A DNA stretch of 6,405 nucleotides from Planctomycetales bacterium. Lineage in GTDB: Bacteria; Planctomycetota; Planctomycetia; Gemmatales; Gemmataceae. A program made the position numbers and the translations under genes. Shown here one piece after another: positions 1 to 4,901 of this stretch (position 1 is its first letter; each line of letters begins with the position of its first letter). Under the pieces are notes generated by a model. It made no database searches and was not told the origin of the DNA. It saw nothing but the letters and a program-made list of their open reading frames with translations. The DNA lies in the NCBI GenBank assembly GCA_020054355.1, contig JAGVLI010001064.1:1-6405 (forward strand). The letters are read 5' to 3'.

Positions 1-295
1 CCCGGCTGGCCACCTGATGCAGCCAGCCGCCGATGGACTCATTCCAGGACAGCGACCCGGCCTTGCGCACCAGCACCAGAAACGTGGCCTGGAAGCAGTC
101 GTCCACATCCTGGCCGCGATCCAGCAAGCGCCGGCAGACGCCCAGCACCATTGGCCCATGCCGACAGACCAACATCTCGAACGCGGCCTGGTCGCGCAGC
201 TCCAGGAAGCGCTGCAGCAGCTCCCGATCCACCACCGACGCATCCGCCGCGCGGCGCAGGTAGCGCAACACCACTCCGTAACGTAGCTTGGCCAT
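1..295 (-). CDS. ECF-family RNA polymerase sigma factor, N-terminal part (runs off the window)
   Basis: The first 98 residues of an extracytoplasmic-function sigma factor are present; the rest lies beyond position 1. Such proteins bind core RNA polymerase and direct it to a specific promoter set. Region 2 is visible: the helix around residues 28-60 (FLELRDQAAFEMLVCRHGP, then VLGVCRRLL) is followed by DVDDCFQATFLVLVRKA at residues 63-79, the region 2.2 core-binding signature in the form typical of planctomycete ECF factors. WLHQVASR at the cut end fits the linker towards region 3/4. I chose the ATG at 295 because GAGG stands five bases upstream and the protein begins with a basic segment (MAKLRYGVVLRYLRR) common in this group. 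Region 4 and any C-terminal extension cannot be seen, so the subgroup and target promoters are unknown. No anti-sigma gene is visible upstream. Confidence 0.9.
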   Translation of the reverse strand, partial: MAKLRYGVVLRYLRRAADASVVDRELLQRFLELRDQAAFEMLVCRHGPMVLGVCRRLLDRGQDVDDCFQATFLVLVRKAGSLSWNESIGGWLHQVASR

Positions 296-528
296 CAACA
301 CCTCATGCCCGGACGAACGACACTGTTGCTATGCCCGCAGGAAAGGAGGCAACTGCAAGATAATCGAAAATTTTCCGGGGAAGCCAGGGAAATGTCGGGG
401 CCAGCAGTGCGGCTTCAGGTTGTGTCGGGTACGATGCTTTGGCAGCGGCAGGGTGGCCCGACGGCCTATTTCCTCAGTCAAGGCTTTGCCTGAGGGTGCG
501 GCGAAGATTCTTTACCGTGATGACCCAG
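296..528. other. Intergenic region upstream of the sigma factor gene
   Basis: This 233-base gap separates the unknown gene (stop at 529) from the sigma factor start. It should hold the sigma factor's promoter, but I see no convincing -35/-10 pair. The nearest is TATCTT on the minus strand, about 60 bases before the start and without a good -35. An imperfect hairpin lies at 472-495 (CCTCA with TGAGG, plus an inner GGC/GCC), 34-57 bases past the stop of the unknown gene. It could slow transcription, but no T-run follows, so I do not call it a terminator. Open frames here on the plus strand are short and resemble no protein I know. Confidence 0.45.
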
Positions 529-924
529 TCATCTAACCAAGACGGTGTTCCTTGTTGCTTTCCAGTCTTCGAGACTGGTCATCACCATTCTGACTTCCTC
601 CAAGGAAGTAGCACCGCCATTGCCCAAATCCCGTCGTGTGCTCTCCAAGATATACAAAATGGCCTGCCGCACTTCAGAATCAGAATATGGGTAGCGCGTC
701 CGACCCAATTCAGAAATGCTGAACTCTGGATGACTGACGATATACTCCAGACCAAGTCGCAATTGGTCAAGTTCATGGTGTATCGCCGCCACCTTCTTCA
801 TGTTCTCTATATAAGGATCGTATTCTTGAAGAGCGTCTGGCGGCAATTCGTGATAATCAAACCAGCCTGCCAGAACATAATCCAAATAATGCCGTATGAG
901 CCAGGTGTTGATGTTCATTGTCAT
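529..924 (-). CDS. Unknown protein, 131 aa, AT-richer than its neighbours
   Basis: I do not recognise this protein. It reads as a soluble, mostly helical polypeptide rich in Tyr, Leu, Glu and Asp, with no signal peptide or membrane segment. It begins MTMNINTWLIRHYLDYV, has acidic/aromatic stretches (WFDYHELPPDALQEYDPY, residues 21-38) and likely helices through 42-63 and 82-100. Its composition is protein-like and has no equivalent in other frames. Two counted 60-base lines within it have 45-47% GC, against about 72% in a line of the DUF1501 gene, and it uses AT-ending codons; this suggests acquisition from another source. Two starts are possible: ATG at 924, or ATG at 918 with AGG seven bases upstream. 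The frame stays open upstream to 1179, and RLCELIWREIAVRTSAG just before the start looks coding. The true gene may therefore have been longer before a palindromic repeat came to lie at 1007-1118; a GTG at 1005 is the only upstream alternative before the repeat. Confidence 0.6.
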   Translation of the reverse strand: MTMNINTWLIRHYLDYVLAGWFDYHELPPDALQEYDPYIENMKKVAAIHHELDQLRLGLEYIVSHPEFSISELGRTRYPYSDSEVRQAILYILESTRRDLGNGGATSLEEVRMVMTSLEDWKATRNTVLVR

Positions 925-1006
925 GCCTGCCGAAGTTCTGACCGCAATTTCGCGCCAAATCAGTTCACATAATCGATTTCTCGCATCCCGGTCGAACCGC
1001 GCCACG

Positions 1007-1118
1007 GGGTGGCACGTCCCTCGGTACTCCGAGGGCGTGCCGAACCTCGCAACGACTTCACCCACGACCGGTGGCAAGTCCCACGCACGTCCTCGGAGTA
1101 CCGAAGGACGTGCCACCC
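1007..1118. repeat. Inverted pair of REP-like hairpins (family 1)
   Basis: Positions 1007-1034 and 1091-1118 are inverted copies of each other with one mismatch in 28 bases. Each arm is part of its own hairpin: 1012-1040 folds on a TACT loop and 1085-1113 folds on an AGTA loop. Read from the outside inwards on opposite strands, each copy begins GGTG followed by the GCACGTCC hairpin. The roughly 45 bases between the hairpins show no gene. The arrangement of two hairpins in opposite orientation resembles REP doublets (BIMEs) mobilised by RAYT transposases, or a small MITE. No transposase is present. It sits in the gap between the Dcd-like gene and the unknown 131-aa gene, and could affect the transcript that crosses it. 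Confidence 0.8.
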
Positions 1119-1153
1119 TGCCGATCGGATTCTCTCGGCCCGGCCAGGAACGC

Positions 1154-1786
1154 CTATGCCGTCCCCTGACCGCGGACATTGATTTGGCCTACCGCCACTC
1201 CCTTGACCTTTTTTCGCTTTACCGGCGGACTGGTAATCATCGCCACGACGATTTGAGCAATCGCATCTCCCTCTTTGAGGGACAACTGAAAAGGACCGAG
1301 ATTTGCAATTTCCAGTACGACTTTCCCCCACCAGCCAGCATGAATGGTTGGTGCGGTCATGTGGACAAGTAATCCGGTGCGGGCCTTGGTGCTTTTCCCG
1401 TCAATGAAGCAGATTAGCCTGGGATTCTCCTCCGGCGTGCCGACCTTCTCCTTGGTTTGCCAGAGAAAGTAACCGTGGCGGCGCAGGACAACGGCACGGC
1501 CCCGGCGAAAGACGAGTTGGTTGGGGTTGCCGGCATCTTCTTCGGGTATTGATGAGTGAAACCGAGCCGCGAATGCGTCATGGTTGAAGCCGCCTACTCC
1601 GAGCGTGGGTTCGTTGCCACTGTCGCGCTGCTGTGCTTCAAATGCAGGCGCGTTCCAGACTCTGGTTTCCTCGATCACATCGAGGTGCAGATCGATGGAG
1701 GTAGTGTCGTATTCCGTGGGGGCCGGTTCGACGATCAGTTGCTGGGTTCTGACAGCGAACTCCAAATCACGGTCCGACAAGTACAT
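1154..1786 (-). CDS. dCTP deaminase/dUTPase-superfamily protein, divergent
   Basis: This 210-aa protein belongs to the trimeric dCTP deaminase (Dcd)/dUTPase fold family, which deaminates dCTP or hydrolyses dUTP. The N-terminus MYLSDRDLEFAV...LIVEP followed by TTSIDLHLD (residues 28-36) is the classical Dcd opening. The core is at residues 130-159: GKSTKARTGLLVHMTA, then IHAGWWGKVVLEI. Compared from memory with E. coli Dcd, S132, R136, H142, A145 and the catalytic Glu (E159) match Ser111, Arg115, His121, Ala124 and Glu138, but Arg126 is Thr147. The tail GPFQLSLKEGDAIAQIV (164-180) also fits. Odd points are a poorly matching insertion around residues 45-90, and a basic C-terminus (KRKKVKG) in place of the usual tail. 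The ATG at 1786 has GGAG ten bases upstream and lies inside the end of the preceding gene, so translation is probably coupled. Family placement is firm; whether it still acts on dCTP, dUTP or something else is open. Confidence 0.82.
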   Translation of the reverse strand: MYLSDRDLEFAVRTQQLIVEPAPTEYDTTSIDLHLDVIEETRVWNAPAFEAQQRDSGNEPTLGVGGFNHDAFAARFHSSIPEEDAGNPNQLVFRRGRAVVLRRHGYFLWQTKEKVGTPEENPRLICFIDGKSTKARTGLLVHMTAPTIHAGWWGKVVLEIANLGPFQLSLKEGDAIAQIVVAMITSPPVKRKKVKGVAVGQINVRGQGTA

Positions 1787-2117
1787 TGGGCGCAGTCTCC
1801 GGTTTGGGCGGGCTTATGACCGTAGGGCGATCCACCATGTTCTCGACTCGTACCGCAATCACTTCTCCATCCGGCAATTCGACGGCATTTTGCTCGTCGT
1901 CCAGAATTTCGACCAACCGCGCCGCGAGCAGACCTTTTTCGGATTGAGCAGGACCATTCTCGGAAACGAGTACTCCCTTTTCGTTCCAACAGAAATGGCT
2001 CGGTGCGATGCCCTGGTAGGTCTTGCCATCCGCCATGGTGACCCTGAAAATTCGCTCGCTGGAAAACATCCCGGGATCGAGCGTACAAGGAATAGCGACC
2101 AATCGACGCTGACGCAT
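1767..2117 (-). CDS. Unknown 116-aa protein coupled to the Dcd-like gene
   Basis: I do not recognise this protein. It starts MRQRRLVAIPCTLDPGMFSS, continues with a strand-rich stretch (ERIFRVTMADGKTYQGIAP, residues 21-39; HFCWNEKGVLV, 41-51), a helix (KGLLAARLVEILDDE, 61-75) and more strands (NAVELPDGEVIAVRVENMV, 77-95), then ends in a Pro-rich tail. There is no signal peptide or membrane segment, so it is probably cytoplasmic. The pattern suggests a small beta-barrel with one helix, but this is only a reading of composition. I prefer the ATG at 2117 to the upstream ATG at 2186 because AAGG sits eight bases before it and the extra 23 residues look non-conserved. Its last 20 bases overlap the start of the Dcd-like gene, so the two are made together and may act together. 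It could be a regulator or partner subunit of that enzyme. Confidence 0.72.
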   Translation of the reverse strand: MRQRRLVAIPCTLDPGMFSSERIFRVTMADGKTYQGIAPSHFCWNEKGVLVSENGPAQSEKGLLAARLVEILDDEQNAVELPDGEVIAVRVENMVDRPTVISPPKPETAPNVLVGP

Positions 2118-2292
2118 GGCAACACCCTTCTTGGGTTTTTGGAGGGGCTTATTTCGCCCCGATTCGTCATTCCCGCCCATGCGCACCGGATGCGCACGAG
2201 CGAAGAAACGCTATCTCCGTGCCAATCGGAACAGAGCAGCTTGAACCTGAACAAAAACCGCGCTGGAGTGCAAACTCGGTTGAGTGGAGAGT
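2118..2292. other. Gap between protease copy 1 and the unknown/Dcd-like pair
   Basis: These 175 bases separate the four-gene protease block from the following pair. A short hairpin, GGGGC at 2144-2148 pairing with GCCCC at 2156-2160, lies about 27 bases before the start at 2117, in the untranslated leader of the unknown gene. No T-run follows it on the minus strand. I see no clear promoter. The pair may have its own weak promoter here or be transcribed by read-through from the protease operon. Confidence 0.35.
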
Positions 2293-2721
2293 TTAGCGAT
2301 GCAGAACTGAATAAACCAGAAAAATGGAAGCCGATTTTCCAACTGCACCGTGCTCACGTCCTTTTTCCCGGCACCACGGCAGGCGATGCGCGTTGAGCAC
2401 GTCGCGGCCCAGTTGCACCCACGGTTCGCCGGGGTGAGCCAGGACCTCAACCGGCTGCAAGGGAAGATTGTGGATGCCGAGGAGGACGGCGTACCGTTCC
2501 ATCGACTCGCGATTGCCGCCCACTCCGCTCACTTCTACCTCGCCGGTGTGGGGCAACGTCAGGGCGTGCGCGATAGCGATGGGCAGCACCGATTGGTCCG
2601 CACCGCTGTCCAGTTGGGCTGGCACATCGGGTAATTCAGCCCCGGTGTGCGGGTGGCGCAACCGCACCAGAACGAATGGGGCCGGAGGCTGCTTCTGCGC
2701 GTTGTAGGTGTAGCGGATCAT
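2293..2721 (-). CDS. Retropepsin-like aspartic protease, copy 1 (DSG active site)
   Basis: This 142-aa protein has the retroviral-type (clan AA) aspartic protease fold, which works as a homodimer with one catalytic Asp from each chain. The active-site motif AQLDSGADQSVLP is at residues 35-47, with catalytic Asp38-Ser39-Gly40. A Gly-rich flap-like stretch (SGVGG, 65-69) follows, and the closing hydrophobic-Gly motif WVQLGRDVLN is at 101-110. No signal peptide is seen, so it is probably cytoplasmic. The ATG at 2721 overlaps the stop of the preceding DUF5678-like gene by four bases (ATGA), showing coupled translation. By hand count it is about 64% identical to copy 2 over residues 1-114. After Leu114 homology stops abruptly: copy 2 ends within 12 residues, whereas this one has an unrelated 28-residue tail. 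That may reflect a frameshift or a junction. The substrate is unknown. Confidence 0.83.
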   Translation of the reverse strand: MIRYTYNAQKQPPAPFVLVRLRHPHTGAELPDVPAQLDSGADQSVLPIAIAHALTLPHTGEVEVSGVGGNRESMERYAVLLGIHNLPLQPVEVLAHPGEPWVQLGRDVLNAHRLPWCREKGREHGAVGKSASIFLVYSVLHR

Positions 2722-3026
2722 CCGCCCACCTGCCGCTCTCCCAGCACACGGCGAATGCCCGAGCGCACCATCGGCTCCGGCCCCTCGCTGACGAGTCCCA
2801 CATAAATATCGGCACGGACGCGGTCCAGGGCACGGAAGACTACTTCCGCGCGCACCGGCCCGCTGTCCACGACCTGCTCGTCGTGGATGGCGACGTACTG
2901 ACCCCGGTGCGTGTTCAACAGTTCCGGCAGCAACCGGTAGAAAGCCCGGCGCTCGCGCTCGAACTTGGTGAGCGGTGGTTCGGGCAGTTGGACTTCAATG
3001 GCCGGTGGCGTCGTCGTTTCGCTCAT
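2718..3026 (-). CDS. DUF5678-like small protein, copy 1
   Basis: This 102-aa protein fits the DUF5678 pattern as I remember it: a helix followed by (K/R)G-x-YVAI-x-(D/E)-x-x-VVDSG, then a helix and a final strand. Here HRGQYVAIHDEQVVDSG is at residues 40-56 and ADIYVGLVS at 72-80. The N-terminus is Pro-rich (PPAIEVQLPEPPLTKFE), then a helix (RERRAFYRLLPELL, 24-37) of basic and hydrophobic residues. There is no signal peptide. Function is unknown; its regular pairing here with a protease suggests a partner, adaptor, inhibitor or substrate of that protease. The ATG at 3026 corresponds exactly to the start of copy 2 and follows the same CCACC leader. It begins 19 bases after copy 2 protease stops, so it is in the same operon. 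Its first half is almost identical to copy 2; its second half is diverged. Confidence 0.8.
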   Translation of the reverse strand: MSETTTPPAIEVQLPEPPLTKFERERRAFYRLLPELLNTHRGQYVAIHDEQVVDSGPVRAEVVFRALDRVRADIYVGLVSEGPEPMVRSGIRRVLGERQVGG

Positions 3027-3045
3027 GGTGGTTGTTCTCGGAACT

Positions 3046-3426
3046 TCAGCCGATTTCCAGCGCCAGGCCGGGGCCGTCCAGCAGCAGCCGATGCGCGTTG
3101 AGCACGTCGCGGCCGAGCAGCACCCACGGCTCGCCGGAATCCGCTACGACCTCGATTGCGCGCAGAGGTAATGAATGGATGCCCAGCAGAACGTCATAGA
3201 CAGGCATGGTTTCGACTTTTCCGCCCACGCCGCCAATGTCCATGTCGCCGATCTTGTCCAGGGCGAGAGCATGGACGAGAGCCAACGGCAGCAAAGTACG
3301 ATCGGCGGCCGTGTCGATCTGCGCCGGCAGATCGCGCGCCTCCGCCCCGCTTCTGGGGTGCCGCATCGTGACCAACACGAACGGGGCGGGCGGCTGTTTC
3401 TGCAGGTTGTAAGTGTAGCGAATCAC
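3046..3426 (-). CDS. Retropepsin-like aspartic protease, copy 2 (DTA active site)
   Basis: This 126-aa paralogue of the 2293-2721 gene has the same retropepsin-like layout: AQIDTAADRTLLP at residues 35-47, a Gly-rich GGVGG flap-like stretch at 65-69, and WVLLGRDVLN at 101-110, ending in LLLDGPGLALEIG. The C-terminal strand here looks complete and normal for the fold. The active-site triplet is Asp38-Thr39-Ala40 rather than Asp-Thr/Ser-Gly, so activity may be lowered or altered. The start is GTG at 3426, whose last two bases form the stop of the preceding gene (GTGA overlap); the protein aligns from this residue with copy 1, which supports it. No signal peptide is present. Because these enzymes work as dimers, copies 1 and 2 could form mixed dimers, but nothing in the sequence proves this. 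Loss of catalysis with retained binding is an alternative. Confidence 0.82.
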   Translation of the reverse strand: MIRYTYNLQKQPPAPFVLVTMRHPRSGAEARDLPAQIDTAADRTLLPLALVHALALDKIGDMDIGGVGGKVETMPVYDVLLGIHSLPLRAIEVVADSGEPWVLLGRDVLNAHRLLLDGPGLALEIG

Positions 3427-3731
3427 GGGCCGACCTGCCGCCGGCCGAGGTCGCGTCGGACGCCGGAGCGGTAGACCTGCCTCGGTTCGACGCTGACGAG
3501 GCCGACATAAATGTCGGCGGGGCCGATCCGCTCCAAGACACGCATGGCGACCGGCAACCGCTCTGGCCCGCTGTCCACGACCTGTTCTTCGTGGATGGCG
3601 ACGTACTGACCCCGGTGCGTGTTCAACAGTTCCGGCAGCAGCCGGTAGAACGCCCGGCGCTCGCGCTCGAATTTGGTAAGCGGCGGTTCCGGCAGATGGA
3701 CTTCGATGGCCGGCGGGGTAGTTTCGCTCAT
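3423..3731 (-). CDS. DUF5678-like small protein, copy 2 (first gene of the operon)
   Basis: This 102-aa protein is the paralogue of the 2718-3026 gene. The DUF5678-like core HRGQYVAIHEEQVVDSG occupies residues 39-55 and the strand PADIYVGLVS residues 71-80; a basic tail (RSGVRRDLGRRQVGP) closes the protein. The first 56 or so residues differ from copy 1 at only two positions and one missing Thr, while the region from 56 on differs at about 20 positions. The ATG at 3731 is preceded by GAGGGAAACCACC, a usable ribosome site. Although the frame is open upstream to 3983, that extension has no equivalent in copy 1 and crosses the candidate promoter. The stop overlaps the GTG of the protease by four bases. 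No function is known; position at the head of a co-translated pair suggests it must be made in step with the protease. Confidence 0.8.
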   Translation of the reverse strand: MSETTPPAIEVHLPEPPLTKFERERRAFYRLLPELLNTHRGQYVAIHEEQVVDSGPERLPVAMRVLERIGPADIYVGLVSVEPRQVYRSGVRRDLGRRQVGP

Positions 3732-3779
3732 GGTGGTTTCCCTCGGTGCAAGGGAATCGCGGGGTCTGATGCTCCCGAT

Positions 3780-3809
3780 AGGATAACGCAGCGCGAGGTC
3801 GATTGCCAA
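3780..3809 (-). promoter_or_regulatory. Candidate sigma70-type promoter for the DUF5678/protease operon
   Basis: On the minus strand TTGGCA (3809-3804; 5 of 6 matches to TTGACA) is followed after 18 bases by TATCCT (3785-3780; 4 of 6 matches to TATAAT). Transcription would begin near 3773, giving a leader of about 40 bases before the ATG at 3731. This is a consensus match by eye only. Confidence 0.4.
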
Positions 3810-3818
3810 CCGTCCGCA

Positions 3819-3838
3819 GGCGAACGCAAGCGTTCGCC
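3819..3838. repeat. Interrupted 9+9 bp palindrome upstream of the operon promoter
   Basis: GGCGAACGC and GCGTTCGCC flank a two-base centre, a perfect 9-bp inverted repeat starting ten bases upstream of the candidate -35. It could be a binding site for a dimeric regulator, part of a terminator for the propeller gene, or another REP-like fragment. There is no T-run. Copy number in the genome would separate these options. Confidence 0.5.
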
Positions 3839-3874
3839 CGCAATTCGATGCCGGGCAGTCTCTCCGCCAGCACG

Positions 3875-3889
3875 CGGTCCCTGGGACCG
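3875..3889. repeat. Short palindrome CGGTCCC-T-GGGACCG
   Basis: A perfect 7+7 bp inverted repeat around a single T, in the 223-base gap between the propeller gene and the DUF5678/protease operon, 66 bases past the propeller's stop. It may be transcription-terminating structure, an operator, or a repeat remnant. The single-base centre makes an RNA hairpin of this exact form unlikely without losing pairs, which slightly favours a DNA-level site. Confidence 0.4.
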
Positions 3890-3954
3890 TAGCCCTGTGC
3901 CCGTTTCTAGCGGCTGCCAGCGGCCGATTACGCAAGATGTCACTTGTATCTGCA

Positions 3955-4749
3955 CTAGCTGACTTCCAGCAAATACAAATCACTCTTCCCCGCCCGCTCC
4001 CCCACGAAGACCAGTCGCTTGCCGTCCGGATGCCAGGCGGGATAATCGTCCCGGTCTTCGTTCCGCGTCAAGCGCTTGACGCCGGACCCATCCAGGTTGA
4101 TGACGTAGATTTCGTAATTGCCGTCGCGGTTGCTGACAAAGGCCAAGCGCTTGCCGTCGGGCGACCAGGCCGGCCGTTGATCGATGCCCGGACTTTTCGT
4201 CAGGCGCTTTGGGTTCGCGCCGTCGGCGTTCATGACATAAATTTCATAGTCGCCGTCGCGACTGGAACCGAAGGCGATCTTCTTGCCGTCCGGCGAGAAT
4301 GTCGGCCAGTGGTTGATGCTGCTGGCGGTCAACGGCTTGCGGTCCTGGCCAGCCAGGTTGACCGAGTGAATCTGCTGTCCGCCGTCGGCGGGAATGCTGA
4401 AGATCACCCGGCTGCCATCCGGCGCGATCGACGGCTTACGCATCCCCTGAAAGCCGCCGCCCGGATCGAAAAACGACTCCTTGTTCTGCTGCAGGTCGCG
4501 AATGACCAACTTGAGATTGAGGTTTCCCTTGCTCTGCACGAAGGAGCAATAGCGGCCATCCGGCGTGAAAGCAATCTCGAATTCCGAGGTGAGCGCCTGC
4601 GGGTGCAGCCGTTCGCTGACGCCGTCCGCCAGTTTCAGGCGCATCAGGCTCATCTGCGTCGGCGATTCCTGGACGGTGTAGACCAGTTCCTCGCCGTTCT
4701 TGATGAACACCGGGTCCATCTTCAGCTTGCCGTCGCGCGTCAGCTGCAT
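3955..4749 (-). CDS. PD40/TolB-like six-repeat beta-propeller protein, cytoplasmic
   Basis: This 264-aa protein is made almost wholly of PD40 (WD40-like) repeats. Six repeats can be seen, spaced by about 40 residues, with signatures near residues 12-24 (weak), 59-70 (AFTPDGRYCSF), 106-118, 149-160 (PTFSPDGKKIAF), 193-204 (PAWSPDGKRLAF) and 237-248 (PAWHPDGKRLVF). Repeats 4 and 5 also share the (R)DG(D/N)YEIYV turn. The last repeat lacks its outer strand, and the N-terminal MQLTRDGKLK looks able to supply it, giving a closed six-bladed ring as in the TolB C-terminal domain. No signal peptide, TolB N-terminal domain or fused kinase is present, so this is a free-standing, probably cytoplasmic propeller. 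The ATG at 4749 has GGAG seven bases upstream; the open frame reaching 4845 crosses a repeat and is not used. Such propellers usually bind proteins or ligands; the partner here is unknown. It could share a transcript with the DUF1501 gene 152 bases upstream. Confidence 0.88.
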   Translation of the reverse strand: MQLTRDGKLKMDPVFIKNGEELVYTVQESPTQMSLMRLKLADGVSERLHPQALTSEFEIAFTPDGRYCSFVQSKGNLNLKLVIRDLQQNKESFFDPGGGFQGMRKPSIAPDGSRVIFSIPADGGQQIHSVNLAGQDRKPLTASSINHWPTFSPDGKKIAFGSSRDGDYEIYVMNADGANPKRLTKSPGIDQRPAWSPDGKRLAFVSNRDGNYEIYVINLDGSGVKRLTRNEDRDDYPAWHPDGKRLVFVGERAGKSDLYLLEVS

Positions 4750-4776
4750 GGGGAATCTCCGGATGGCCTGTGGAAT

Positions 4777-4826
4777 GGTCCGCACAGCGGCCCCTACGCA
4801 ATTTTGTAGGGTCCGCTGTGCGGACC
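4777..4826. repeat. Nested palindromic repeat (family 2), REP-like
   Basis: The arms 4777-4797 and 4806-4826 are inverted copies with one mismatch in 21, around an eight-base centre (GCAATTTT). Each arm is itself close to a palindrome: GGTCCGC-TGT-GCGGACC at 4810-4826 is perfect, and the left arm is slightly degraded. Read from the centre outwards on either strand, each copy starts GTAGG and then forms its hairpin. It lies 28 bases before the propeller start and 75 bases beyond the DUF1501 stop, so its RNA could fold between the two genes. No T-run follows on the minus strand. It may act as a processing or partial termination point or simply be a mobile repeat. Confidence 0.82.
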
Positions 4827-4901
4827 GCTCAGCCCTGTGCTGCATCGCACTCGCAATCTACTCGAACCACGCTTCTCCGAAGCGTCGCGAACCGACGTGA
4901 A

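Noticed and set aside
472..495. Rho-independent terminator after the unknown gene
   Set aside because: The stem is bulged and no T-run follows on the minus strand.
1007..1118. CRISPR array or IS element
   Set aside because: There are only two inverted units, with no regular direct repeats and spacers and no transposase frame; the REP-like doublet explains it better.
925..1179. N-terminal extension of the unknown 131-aa gene up to an ATG at 1179
   Set aside because: It would translate through both repeat hairpins and overlap the end of the Dcd-like gene; only the part below about 1005 looks coding.
1154..1786. Anti-phage dCTP-depleting defence enzyme
   Set aside because: The defence deaminases I know of are of the zinc cytidine-deaminase fold. 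This protein has the trimeric Dcd/dUTPase fold and no defence neighbours, so the idea has no support here.
1584..2396. Plus-strand open frame of 270 codons opposite the Dcd-like and unknown genes
   Set aside because: It spans two overlapping minus-strand genes and an intergenic gap, with low-complexity Ser/Arg composition and no recognisable domain.
2293..3731. Toxin-antitoxin interpretation of the duplicated pair
   Set aside because: Size, overlap and duplication fit superficially, but neither family is a known toxin or antitoxin and no DNA-binding domain is visible.
3937..4809. Plus-strand open frame of 290 codons opposite the propeller gene
   Set aside because: The repeated look of its protein (AVGRPGRP, AAIRRD) only mirrors the PD40 repeats on the other strand.
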